A DNA stretch of 64,000 bases from Dugong dugon (GCA_030035585.1 CM057465.1:5369501-5433500), one strand, 5' to 3'. Counted from the first letter of the stretch, positions 44,784 to 55,420 are shown. Notes: generated by a model not told the origin, from the sequence alone. Numbers and translations are program-made.

Positions 44784-45439
44784 GTGAGCGCGCGGTTCCG
44801 GCACCTTCCTCCGGGTGCCTGGTTAACTTCTGCTCCTCCGGAGGGGCCCTGTGCTACCTTTGCCCCAAAGAACGTGTCATTCTGAGTAACAAGAACAGTT
44901 TTTATTTGTTTTCCAATTTGACGTGCGGTAATGAGAATCAAACTGGGCGTCACACCAAGCCCGTTTGATCACGTATCACCCCAGCAGCATACGACATAGC
45001 GGGGGGCAGCGGGGCTACAGGGAGGTGAAGGTCATGTGTAGGAAGTACTCGGTCAGTAGGGTGGATGTGAGCCCTGGCGGGTCAGTGATCCTGCTGGAGT
45101 CCTGGTGGGGCAGCCGTGTGTGCCTGGGATCCGAGTGTGCCCGGGATCCGAGTGTGCCCTCTGAGAGCACTGCCCGCAGAGTTCAGGTGTGTGGTTCTCC
45201 CAGGTGGGGCCTCTCGGGTCTTCACGAGCCCAGACTAGGGCCTTCAGAGGTGACATTATGGATTGCACATCTCCCGTAGCTTCTTATGGCCACCATGGTG
45301 CCTGACACTGGGGAAGGTGGAGCACGTAGAGCCAGCCCTGCCCCGTGTGGAGAGAAGCCTTGCCCTGCTTCTCCTCTGCTCATTCTAGACCAGGACGGGG
45401 CCACCATCCCTGCCCCCATGCCCTCAGGGTGTGGTGCAG

Positions 45440-45990
45440 TCCCATCCCAGGTCAGGGAGGGATGCATCCAGGGACAGCTTGGAGGAAGCACCCTGGGAGT
45501 GCAGGGGGAGGTGGGAGCCAGGGAGGTTGTAGAGGGAGGGCATTCCGCATGGAAAGCTGGTGGGGGCTGAGCCAGCAAGGAGCAATGGCACAGGGTGGTT
45601 TAGAGAACTCTGTGGGCTCAGTCCCGCTGGGCAGGGCCAGTGCTGCTCCTGTGGTGTGTCCTGAGCTGGGAGACAGGGAGGCAGAGCTTAGCCTTGTAGA
45701 GGCTGTGAGGGCCAGCAGGAAAGTGGTGAAATTGGATCTGGTCTTTGAGGGCCCACTGGCCGCTGTGGGGAGCACAGTTTGGAGCAGGCAGAAGCCGGAG
45801 GCTGGGGGACCAGCTGGGAGGTGTTCCAGATGCACACCAAGGCTGTGGAGGGACAAGGGGAGGGGGACGCGCAAAGCCTCTGGGGTCCCTGCTCTGGTGG
45901 TTTGTATGCTTGAGGAGTGTACACAGTCAGCACTTAATAATGGCTTTTCATGGGAGCGAGTTGAGTAGGAGAGGTGACCGCTGCATTCCC
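45440..45990 (+). mobile_element. L2 LINE relic
   Basis: 'aagtggtgaaattggatctg', 'tggccgctgtggggagcaca' and 'gggaccagctgggaggtgtt' follow L2 order. A 332-codon open frame on the opposite strand across here and beyond is not supported as a gene. Confidence 0.55.
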
Positions 45991-46920
45991 TGGCAAATGG
46001 GAAGGCCATTGGCAGGACAGTAAGCGCAGGGCGTGGTTTTGTTTGGGGGGCATTGGCGGGAAGGTGGGCCTGCAGTGATGGCTCAGGTGAGCGAGGGGGG
46101 CCAGGGACAGAGAGAGAACACAGCACCTGGGAGGGGTGGATCAGCCTCCTCGCCGCCTCATATCCTGGTATCTGCCTGCCGGGCTTCAGGACAGGACTGG
46201 ACCTGACATCCTCTGAGTCCACTGTGTCGTGCAGGACGCTGGGCTCACGGTTAGACCTTCCCCACGCAACTCTTGAGTTTGCTGATTTGAGGTCAATCAG
46301 GTCCGCGGAAAGGCTGCTCAGACCGTCTGTGGGGACGGAAGGCAGCGATAGAGCGGGAATACTGGGGGCAAGAAAGACGGTGCAGAAACCACCTTGTTTG
46401 GGAATTGGAGGGAACGTCCCAGCAGGCTCCCCGACGTGGGCAGGCGGCATCCCCCCAGGCGGGCATCCAACACCTGTGAGAAGGTCACCCCGAGCAGCTG
46501 GGCTCAGTCATCTCTGGGGAGCCGGCCTGGTCACTGGGGCCCGGTCGTCACTGAGCCCTCGTGAGTCTGGCGTCGGGCGGGCGCTGCACACAGTTGTGAA
46601 CACAGATGCCACCCTGCGTGCCGCACGTGCAGTGTGGTACGACCCGAGGCTCTGTGTGGTTCTGTGTGTGTCTTTGAGGTAGAAGAAAAAGACGCGAGAA
46701 AACACATTATTTTAAAACAGCACTTTTGTAGGGGTCTCCCTAGAGGGCTGGGAGGGGTCGCTAACTTCTCGGGGGCCCTAGGGGAGCTTGGGACAGTCAG
46801 TGGGCCCAGTCACGGGTCGCGGCAGATGCTTCTGTGCTGCCCAGGGCCCATGAGGCTCCCTTCTGTTCTGAAAAAGACATCAGCATAACCTTGCCAATGG
46901 CCGCTTCGTTTCCCCAACAG

Positions 46921-47041
46921 AGTGGACCTCCCGTGCCCCAGAGGCTGGTGGGGGAGCCCTGTCTGTGGCCCGTGCTACTGCGCCGTCAGCCAAGGCTTCG
47001 ACCCCGACTGCAACAAGACCAGCGGGCAGTGCCAGTGCAAG
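46921..47041 (+). CDS. CELSR1: CELSR1 exon: start of laminin-type EGF region (donor is repeated downstream)
   Basis: This 121-bp exon follows 'tccccaacag'. One base completes the Arg codon, then it reads VDLPCPRGWWGSPVCGPCY and CAVSQGFDPDCNKTSGQCQ, ending CK in phase 0. The spacing of cysteines around GPCYC and GFDPDCNKTSGQCQC is that of a laminin-type EGF (LE) module; Asn-Lys-Thr is a glycosylation sequon. The donor 'aag|gtgggg' is the first of eight near-identical donors, because a 31-32 bp minisatellite starts within the last bases of this exon. The frame stays open through that whole array, so longer exon forms are possible. Confidence 0.95.
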
Positions 47042-47280
47042 GTGGGGGCACGGGCAGGCGTGCCAGTGCAAGGTGGGGGCGCGGGCGGGCGGGGCTGGTG
47101 CAAGGTGGGGGCGTGGGCGGGTGGGGCCGGTGCAAGGTGGGGGCGCGGGCGGGCGTGCCAGTGCAAGGTGGGGGCATGGGCGGGTGGGGCCGGTGCAAGG
47201 TGGGGGCGCGGGTGGGCGGGGCTGGTGCAAGGTGGGGGCGTGGGCGGGCGTGCCGGTGCAAGGTGGGGACACAGGCAGGA
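47030..47280. repeat. Minisatellite, eight units of 31-32 bp, starting in a coding exon
   Basis: Units carry 'gtgcaaggtggggg' and a GC-rich spacer. The first 'tgcaag|gtgggg' is the true exon end at 47041. GT dinucleotides equal to the donor fall at 47042, 47073, 47105, 47137, 47168, 47200, 47232 and 47263. Confidence 0.97.
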
Positions 47281-47339
47281 GGGAGGGCAGGGCTGTGCCC
47301 GGCACCCACCTCAGGTCCTGAGCCCGGCGAGCTCACAGG

Positions 47340-47475
47340 CATGCATGCGCGTGCACCACACTCACATGCAGCTACCTGTACACGCTCACACTCCTACATG
47401 TACACATGTGCACCCACACCACACAAATCTCCCTGTACACACACACACACACACAACCTACCTGTAGACACTTGT
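47340..47475. repeat. CA-rich array, left part
   Basis: Degenerate 'cacacacac' and 'cctgtacac' units. The right part continues at 48022 after the inserted LTR. Confidence 0.92.
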
Positions 47476-47509
47476 ATGTGCACACGCCACGCAGGTCTAC
47501 CGGTACATG

Positions 47510-48021
47510 TGTGTCCTGGTCATCTGGTGCTGCTCTAACAGAAATACCACAAGTGGATGTTTTCAACAAAGAGAAGTCTATTCTCTCACAGTCCGGTAGG
47601 CTGCAAGTCCAAATTCAGGGCGTCAGCTCCAGAGGAAGGCTTTCTCTGTCGGCTCTGGAGGAAAGTGCTTGTCATCAGTCTTCCCTTGGTCTGGGAGCAT
47701 CTCAGCGCAGGAACCTCAGGTCCAAAGGACACGCTCTGCTCCCGGCACTGCCTTCTTGGTGGTATGAGGTCCCCAACTCTCTGCCCGCTTCCCTTTCCTT
47801 TTATCTCTTGTAAGATAACAGGCGGTGCGGGCCACACCCCAGGGAAACTCCCTTTACATCGGATCAGGGATGTGACCTGGGTAAGGGTGTTACAACCCCA
47901 CCCTAATCCTCTTGAACATAAAATTACAATCACAAAATGGAGGACAACCACACAATACTGGGAATCATGGCCCAGGCAAATCGATACACACATTTTTGGG
48001 GGCATAATTCAGTCCATGACA
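47510..48021 (-). mobile_element. MaLR-type solo LTR inside the CA-rich array
   Basis: It starts 'tgtgtcctggtcatctggtg' and ends 'cataattcagtccatgaca', flanked by the 5-bp duplication 'acatg' (47505-47509 and 48022-48026). The array on both sides shows that the LTR landed within it. There are no viral genes. Confidence 0.86.
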
Positions 48022-48420
48022 ACATGCATGCACGTACATGTACTTGTACACATGTGCACACACACCACACGAATGTACCTGTATACACACACACACTCTA
48101 CCTGTATACTTTTGTACGTGCACACACAAGTCTACCTGTACACATGTGCACACACACCACATGTATCTACCTGTAGACATATGTACATGCACACACCACA
48201 CAAGTCTACCCGTACACATACACACTCAGCTGCACACATACCTGCCTGTACACACACACACACACATCTCCCTGTACACACATTCACACACACAGGTCCT
48301 GAGCCCAGAGACATCAGTGTGTACACACACACACACAGACACCCCCAAGTCGGCCTGTACCCATGCACACTCAGAGGCACTTGCACACACACATCTGTAC
48401 ACACACACACGTGTTTATGC
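48022..48420. repeat. CA-rich array, right part
   Basis: Units such as 'ctgtacacatgtgcacacac' and 'cacaccacac' repeat with a period of about 40-45 bp. Confidence 0.92.
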
Positions 48421-49175
48421 TCAGCTGTGTTTTAGGCTCTGCTGCCCACCCGTGTGCTCTGTGATGCCTGTACACACCGGGCTGGTTTTTGTGTAAACTG
48501 GTTCAGACCCTGGGACGTAGACTCCCGCCCCCTCATCAGCCCGACACCCGATCTGTAACAGAGACGCGGTCACTGCTGTGAAGGCTGGCTCTTCCCGGGT
48601 GTCAGTCGCAGTGCTCCCTGTGGGCCATTTCCTGGTCTGTTATCTGCCTGGCTTGATGACGGCTGCAGTTGAAAACCATGAAAAGCGTTCCCCGACTCCC
48701 ACCCTGCCAGTTCGGCCGCTACACAGCTGTGCAGCACGGAAGACTGCTTCTCACCATCTCTGAATGTGCTTGCGTGTTCTCTTCCAAATTGCACAGCAGC
48801 CACCCCCTCGACCTCATGCACTGTCACTCACCCTGAGCATCACTGTATCCGCGTCTGCCGTCGAGCGGCAGTCACTTGAAGCCGCACAGATGGTCTCACG
48901 GTAGCTACAGCACTTGGCTGGGGACACCGCTGCCCCACAGACGTGGGGCTGACCCAGGAAAGGCGGTGGTCTTTGGGGCAACTCGGACACTTCCGAGGTG
49001 TCTGTTTAAATCAGAAATGTCCCAGGTGCCGCAAGGCAGGTACAGATCGAGATGTGACTTGTCTCCTGACGTGCTGAAATGAAACATTAAAACGGTGGAG
49101 GAGGGCCAGGCTCCGGCGGGCCACACAGAGCGGGGTTACAGCGTCACTGGGCAGCAGGCAGGAGAGACCAGAACC

Positions 49176-49336
49176 CAACCCAAACCTGTTGCCTCGAGTT
49201 GATTCCGACTCACAGCAACCCTACAGGACAGAGCAGAACTGCCCCATAGGGTTTCCAGGGAGCAGCTGGTGGATTCCAACTGCCGACCTTTTGGTTAGCA
49301 GCCGAGCTCTTAACCACTGCGCCACCAGGGCTCTGG
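49176..49336 (-). mobile_element. AfroSINE
   Basis: It reads 'ctgttgcctcgagttgattc' to 'cactgcgccaccagggctct', short form and little diverged. Confidence 0.9.
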
Positions 49337-49489
49337 AGGGAAATGTTCCCATGCCTTTTTTTTCATCAAAAATGACAGAAAATGCAGAAAATAAAATTCA
49401 CCACAGTCTGACCTCCTGGGGTATTGCTAACATTTTACTCTCCTTCCCATCTTCCAAACGTCACAACGTCCCACGAAGGTGGTGTCACA

Positions 49490-49605
49490 GCATCACACAC
49501 AGGTGACATCATAATGTCATGCACAGATGGCATCACAATGTCACACGCAGGTGACGTCACCCCACAACACAGGTGACATCACAGCATCACATGCAGTTGA
49601 CGTCC
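49490..49605. repeat. Small tandem array of about 34 bp with CRE-like sites
   Basis: Units read 'ggtgacatcacagcatcaca' with changes; one carries the full palindrome TGACGTCA (49552-49559) and the last 'ttgacgtcctg'. Confidence 0.8.
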
Positions 49606-50142
49606 TGCTATGGATAGAGTCTGGATCCCTGTAGACCATGGGAACCTGGACGTGGGCCCTCGAATCTGCCCAAACCACCGCTTGCTGGTTTTGGGGAGAA
49701 GGGCCCGGCCAAGGGCAGGGTGGCTGGTAAATGCCGAGCCGGGCGTAAACCGGGCCTCTCTGAGCCAGAGCACATTCTCTGGACCGTCCCCTGGCCTGCC
49801 AGTGATGGACATTGAGGTTGTTCCTTGTTTTTGACAATTTCAAAGAGAAAAACGCCACAAGGGCCATCCTCATCCTTAAGTCTCCGTTTGAGTCTCGGAT
49901 CCTTTCTGGGATAGACAGGAAGGTGGCCCAAGGGGAGCATTTGCTACCAAATGAGAGAGGTCTGGCTCCAGGCCGGGCTCGGGGCATGTGGGCAAGGGAG
50001 CTGAGAGGCCCCGGGGTCAGGCTGGTCGCTGCCAAGGGAGACCGTGCACGGGGACGAGTGCTGAGGTCGCCTGGGGACGTCCTTCCAGGAGTGAGCGTGG
50101 GGGTACGGGGGGTCACGTGCTCCTCTTTTCTCCCCTCTGCAG

Positions 50143-50326
50143 GAGAACCACTACAAGCCCCCTGGCCAGGACGCCTGCCTGCCGTGCGACTGCTTCCCGC
50201 ACGGCGCCCACAGCCGCGCCTGCGATGCGGACACCGGGCAGTGCGCCTGCAAGCCGGGCGTCGTCGGGCGCCAGTGCAACCGCTGTGACAACCCCTTTGC
50301 CGAGGTCACCGCGCTGGGCTGCGAAG
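50143..50326 (+). CDS. CELSR1: CELSR1 exon: laminin-type EGF module
   Basis: This 184-bp exon lies between 'cccctctgcag' and a 'gtcggc' donor. It reads ENHYKPPGQDACLPCDCFPH, then CDADTGQCACKPGVVGRQCN and RCDNPFAEVTALGCE, leaving one base. The CxCx-GxxCxxC pattern is a full laminin EGF module. The donor is weak: positions +3 to +6 are c-g-g-c instead of a/g-a-g-t. A TG-rich array begins about 60 bases further on. The length is not a multiple of three, so skipping would shift the frame. Confidence 0.95.
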
Positions 50327-50389
50327 GTCGGCGTGGCTCCTGGGCCCCTCAGGCCACGTCACGGGGGCAGGCTGCTGGGGCGGCGTGTC

Positions 50390-51665
50390 CACGTGTGCAT
50401 GTGGGTGTCTGTGTGTGTCTGTGTCCCTGCGTGCTTGTGTCTGTGTGCATGTGTCTGTGCATGTCTGCATGTCTACATGTGTGCATATGGGTGTCTGTGT
50501 GTGTCGGTGGGTCTGCATGTGCATCTGCGTGTATGTGGGTGTCTGCGTGCATTTGCGCGTGTGTGTTGTGTGTCTGCGTGTGTGTTGTGTGTCTGCGTGT
50601 ATGTATGTGTCTGCGTGCATGTGTGTGTATGTGTGTTGTGTGTCTGTGTGTGCCCGTGTGTCTGCGTGTGTGTATGTGTGTGTCTGCGTGCATGTGCGTG
50701 TATGTGTGTTGTGTGTCTGTGTGTGCCCGTGTGTCTGCGTGTGTGTATGTCTGTGCATGTATGTGTGTTGTGTGTCTGCGTGTATGCCTGCGTGTGTGTA
50801 TGTGTCTGCGTGCATGTGTGTATGTGTGTGTTGTGTGTCTGTGTGTGCCCGTGTGTCTGCGTGTGTATGTCTGTGTCTGCGTGTATGTGTGTTGTGTGTC
50901 TGCATGTATGCCTGCGTGTGTGTATGTGTCTGCGTGCATGTGTGTGTATGTGTGTTGTGTGTCTGTGTGTGCCCGTGTGTCTGCGTGTGTGTATGTCTGT
51001 GTCTGCGTGTATGTGTGTTGTGTGTCTGCGTGTATGCCTGCGTGTGTGTATGTGTCTGCGTGCATGTGTGTGTGTGTGTGTTGTGTGTCTGTGTGTGCCC
51101 GTGTGTCTGCGTGTGTGTATGTCTGTGTCTGCGTGTATGTGTGTTGTGTGTCTGCATGTATGCCTGCGTGTATGTGTCTGCGTGCATGTGTGTGTGTGTG
51201 TTGTGTGTCTGTGTGTGCCCGTGTGTCTGCGTGTGTGTGTCTGCGTGTATGCCTGCATGTGTGTATGTGTCTGCATGCATGTGTGTGTATGTGTGTTGTG
51301 TGTCTGCATGTATGCCTGCGTGTGTGTATGTGTGTGTCTGTGTGCATGTGTATGTGTTGTGTGTGTGTGTCTGCGTTTGTGTATGTGTGTGTCTGCATGC
51401 ATGTGCGTGTGTGTTGTGTGTCTGCGTGTATGCCTGTGTGTGTATGTGTCTGTGTGCATGTGTGTGTGTGTTGTGTGTCTGCATGTATGCCTGCGTGTGT
51501 GTATGTGTGTGTCTGCGTGCATGTATGTGTGTTGTGTGTCTGCGTGTGTCTGCATGCATGCGCATGTGTGTCGCGTGTCTGTGTGTGCCCATTTCTGCGT
51601 GTGCGTGCTGTGTGTGTGTGTCTGCGTGCTGTACACGTGTGTGTGCTGCATCTGTCTGCACGTGC
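50390..51665. repeat. TG-rich minisatellite with 120-126 bp higher-order unit
   Basis: About 1.27 kb of TGTGTCTGCGTG-type units. The marker 'tgcccgtgtgtctgcg' lies at 50651, 50724, 50846, 50970, 51096 and 51216, which gives a higher-order period of 120-126 bp in the centre. Stop codons are rare in several frames, so open frames of 400-590 codons (Cys-Val or His-Thr repeats) arise and are not genes. Confidence 0.96.
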
Positions 51666-51862
51666 CCTGCACACGCCTGAGGAACGCTCAGTGGCCGGCT
51701 GGTCAGACGGCTTCCCCGGCCTCTGGAAGCCTGGCCCTGCTGGAGAGACGTGGTTAGAGCCTGGTGTGGGGAGGGCCCGGAGCGTCCCCTGGGGGGGTGT
51801 GTAGTGCAGGCGGTGTCCCGGGCTGGCCGTGGGGCTGAGCCGCCCTCTCCCACCATCTGTAG

Positions 51863-51964
51863 TGATCTACAGTGGCTGTCCCAGGGCGTTCGAGGCTGGC
51901 ATCTGGTGGCCACAGACCAAGTTTGGGCAGCCGGCGGCAGTGCCATGCCCCAAGTTCTCCGTGG
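51863..51964 (+). CDS. CELSR1: CELSR1 exon: first half of the HormR domain
   Basis: This 102-bp exon follows 'caccatctgtag' and precedes 'gtgagt'. It completes a Val codon and reads IYSGCPRAFEAGIWWPQTKF and GQPAAVPCPKFSV, with one base of the next Gly. SGCP-FEAGIWWP-T and the second Cys-Pro are the conserved N-terminal half of the hormone receptor domain that precedes GAIN in many adhesion GPCRs. In CELSR proteins this domain is not known to bind a peptide hormone. Confidence 0.96.
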
Positions 51965-52142
51965 GTGAGTACCCGTGGCCTGTGGCCTTCCCCGGGTAAG
52001 GAATTGGGCTGAGGCCACCCTTTGGCAGCAGAGCTGGCTGGGCGTCAGCACTCGCAAAATAATCAGTGTTGACAGACTGTTTGAAAAGCTCTTCAGCCCA
52101 CGTGTCGGGGGTGGAATAAGACAACGTCTTCCTTAATGCTGT

Positions 52143-52349
52143 TGATGGGTGTTGTCAAGTTGATTCCGACTGATAGCAACCACATGTGACAGAGTAGAAC
52201 TGCTCCATAGTGTTTCCTAGGCTGTGATTTTTACGGGAGCAGAGCACCGAGTCTTTCTCCCTTCTCCCTCGGAGCTGCTGGGTGGGTTTGAACCACCAAC
52301 CTCTCGGTTAGCAGCTGAGCACTTAACCACTACACCACCAGGGCTGCTT
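52143..52349 (-). mobile_element. AfroSINE, long form
   Basis: It reads 'gggtgttgtcaagttgattc' to 'aaccactacaccaccagggc'. Confidence 0.88.
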
Positions 52350-52956
52350 TCTTTATAGCAGACAAAGCACATGTGGCATGATGCAAAAACAAGGTGTGGC
52401 TCTAGTGTGGCCCGGGCCCGTGTCCTGGTGCTGCCACCCCCAATCGGGGACAAGGAGCTGTGGTGGTCACAGCACTGGCTTCTCTTGTAAGATGGGGTGA
52501 CTGCATCTGTTCCAGGAAGGGGGCGGATGGGACAGTGAGATGATGCACAGAGAGCTCGCCACCCAGGCTGGGTCCAAGACACATAGGCAAGGCATGTGGA
52601 TGTCATTCGCTCTGCACACAATGTAGCTGGCTTCTTTGTCATGGGCTAGCACAAACGTTTGCTCTTACTTACCAGGAGGTTCAGGCAGACATTGCAGCCT
52701 GGGCGTTGATGGTCTGGGCAGCTGTGGACGTGCCCCCACAGGGCAGAGCAGAGGGCATGGTGGCTGCACAGTGTCCTCTGACCTGTGTCACCCATGTCTT
52801 GGTCCCTCAGTCCAGTGCACTGGGCCTCAGTATGCTCAGGCTGGGACGTTAACACCAGGCCTCAGTAAGCACAGGCTGGGATGTTAGCGCGGATACAGAC
52901 ACGTGCTGGCTCCCGCTCCGGATGCCGGGTCTACTTAACGGTTCTTGGCTCTCTAG

Positions 52957-53051
52957 GAAACGCTGTGCGGCACTGCAGCGGGGAGAAGGGCTGGTTGCCC
53001 CCCGAGCTCTTCAACTGCACCTCCTCCTCCTTCCTGGACCTCAAAGTCATG
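52957..53051 (+). CDS. CELSR1: CELSR1 exon: second half of the HormR domain
   Basis: This 95-bp exon lies between 'tggctctctag' and 'gtaggc'. It completes a Gly codon, then reads NAVRHCSGEKGWLPPELFNC and TSSSFLDLKVM in phase 0. The RHCS-GW-FNCTS pattern is the C-terminal half of the HormR fold, with the conserved Trp and two disulfide cysteines; Asn-Cys-Thr is a sequon. It leads straight into the helical GAIN subdomain. Confidence 0.96.
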
Positions 53052-53389
53052 GTAGGCAGGCCGCGGGGATGGCGTGCAGGGGCCCTGCGTGTTGTGGGGG
53101 ACCGGTGAGGGCAGGCGGCATTGCACAGGGGTCACACAGCTGGGCAGAGGTGGGTTGGGGCTCACTCCGTGACTCGGGAATATTCGGACTCACCATCTGT
53201 TCCGGGGCTCCACAACTGAGTGCCTCCCCTTTTGTACCCCCAGGAGCAGCCCTGGTGTCTTTGGTTTTGCAGACTCAGTCCCCACGTTCAAGTGTGTTTG
53301 TTCTCGGATTCTGACCCGTTTTCATCTTGTTATGTTCTTGTTCTTCTTCATTTAGTCTTTTTTCAAGCATTTTTGGCCCAGTGAAAAGA

Positions 53390-53602
53390 AAACAAACCAA
53401 ACTGGGTGCTGTTGAGTAGCTTCCAACTCATAGCGACCCCGTGTGTTACAGAATAGAACTGCTTCATTGGATTTTCTCAGCTGTAATCTCTATGGAAGCA
53501 GATGGCCAGGCCTTTCTTCTGCAGCACCACTGGTTGGGTTTAAACCACCCACCTTTTGGTTAATAGCTAATCGCAAACCATGTGTACCACCCAGGGGCCT
53601 CA
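53390..53602 (-). mobile_element. AfroSINE-related element
   Basis: It reads 'gggtgctgttgagtagcttc' to 'accatgtgtaccacccaggg'. It ends about 170 bp before the acceptor of the next exon. Confidence 0.84.
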
Positions 53603-53769
53603 CAGGCCCTACTTTTTCAAATTATCCACCAAAGTTCATTTTTTGGATTTCAGAACTTTTTAAAGTTCCCTTCTGATAGATAAGCTTCCACCAGAAAGGA
53701 GTGAGCTCCTGATGGCAGCCGGAGTAGCTCTGAAAACCTCCTGTCTTGTTTGCTCCCCACTCCTTCCAG

Positions 53770-53979
53770 AACGAGAAGCTGAGCCGCAATGAGACGCAAC
53801 TGGACAGTGACAGGTCTGTGCGGCTGGCCAAGGCATTGCGCAATGCCACGCGGCACACCAGCGCCCTGTTCGGCAATGACGTGCGCACAGCCTACCAGCT
53901 GCTGGCCCGCCTCCTGAGACACGAGAGCGGGCAGGAGGGCTTCGACCTGGCGGCCACGCGGGACGCCGGCTTCCACGAG
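53770..53979 (+). CDS. CELSR1: CELSR1 exon: GAIN domain, helical subdomain A
   Basis: This 210-bp exon (70 codons, phase 0 at both ends) follows 'tccttccag' and ends before 'gtggga'. It reads NEKLSRNETQLDSDRSVRLA, with ALRNATRHTSALFGNDVRT, AYQLLARLLRHESGQEGFDL and AATRDAGFHE after it. The alternating hydrophobic and charged residues predict the amphipathic helices of GAIN subdomain A. Two sequons are present (Asn-Glu-Thr and Asn-Ala-Thr). FGNDVRTAYQLL is highly kept in CELSR proteins. Confidence 0.96.
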
Positions 53980-54499
53980 GTGGGACGGGCAGCCGCTCTG
54001 GCAAGAGTGGAGCACCAAATGGCCCCTTATTTGCACCGACTTCCCAGTAGAAATCCGCGCATACGATGTAGTTTCCCTACAAAGGAGACATTGCAGATGA
54101 ACATCCTATCTGTAAGAGCGTCTCCATCCATAAAAGCGTCCCCGTCCGTAAGGACCCCGCCTACAGTGGACACTCGTCAGCTCCGTCCCCCAGCATCATA
54201 GGGGATGCAGGCCACTTTAAAAGAGATTGAACGCACACTTACTTTAATGGTATTTTTACCCAGTTTTGAAGGAAGCCATACTGTTACCATGCGGTCCACT
54301 ACAGTAGTTGAACAGTGACACAGACGTGATATAAGGCAGCTGACGACAGCAGGCAGGGCGGCCTCCCAGGACTCTGTCCCAGCGCAACGTCTCCTTGGGG
54401 AGCAGAGCCCACACAGTCGGTCCCCGGCTTGCTCCCATTCCGAGCGGCCTGGCGGGCAGCCACAGTGGCAGCCCGTGTCCTAAGTGGTTTATGGTAATT

Positions 54500-54640
54500 C
54501 ACCCGCTTGTTCCTCACACATCTTATGACACAGTGCTGTTATCACCCCGTTTTACAAATAAGGACACTGAGGCCCAGAGAGCTAAAGGGCTTGCCCAAGG
54601 TCACACAGCTCATAGGAGTGGCACCCCCACTTCACTCCAA
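54500..54640 (-). mobile_element. MIR relic
   Basis: 'cccgttttacaaataaggac', 'actgaggcccagagagctaa' and 'cttgcccaaggtcacacagc' are the reversed MIR core. Confidence 0.8.
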
Positions 54641-55420
54641 GGGTCTGCTGCAAATGCCTTGCCTTCTCCCAGACATCCTCCAGTTGCATTTGTTTAGCTT
54701 CCCCGGGGGCCAAGAGTACCCGGTGAGCAGGCATTCCTTTTGTCCCAATGTCTGTGACCTGCTTCGGGAAGCCTGGCCTCATGCTTCCTCATTCACGCCT
54801 CTCCATGACCCGCCACTATGTCCATGGAGACCCCTCAGGGCCCGAGCAGGTCGCCGGCCTCTGCTGGAACCCAGGCCTGAGGGTCTGGGCCAACGGATTG
54901 GCTGTCCACTTAGATAATTCACAAGTGGGGGGCCCCTAACTGGCTTCTGTACCAGAAGTGGCCCTGGAACCCCGAGGAGAGCCCCACCTGCCCCAGCCAC
55001 CGGGCCCCCACCCTTCACATAAGCCACGGGGTGCACAGAGGGCTGGGACGTCTGCAAGACTCACCCGTGGAATCACTGCCCCCACAGCCATGGGGCTCCC
55101 TCTTCAGAGGAGGGGTGAGCCTTCCCACCCACTCGGTTTACCTGGAGGGGGTGTCCCCACACACACTGTGGGGCACAAACAGTGAAACCTGCACAGAGCT
55201 CTGCTCCGTAAAAAGCTTCCTGTCTTTAAAATGTCACCATCAGACTCTCCCACTCTGGTCCCACTGCCTTGCTCTTGGCGATCTGGCAGCTTTCTAGAAA
55301 CTGCTTTGCTCCCGCCGAGGATGTGAGCATGCACAGCTGGACCCATGATCACCGGGTGTGTGGCGGCTTGGCCCGCACTGCACCGAGGCTGAGTGCCGTG
55401 CCTGTCTGTCTGCCCGACAG

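Noticed and set aside
45452-46450. 332-codon open frame on the - strand
   Set aside because: It lies in intron sequence overlapping an L2-like relic, in GC-rich DNA, with no recognisable domain and no splice signals. Chance is the simplest explanation.
49988-51757. Very long open frames on both strands (Cys-Val-rich and His-Thr-rich)
   Set aside because: They are products of the TG-rich tandem array, which has few stop codons. They share no protein similarity, and the true exon 50143-50326 uses its own frame and splice sites.
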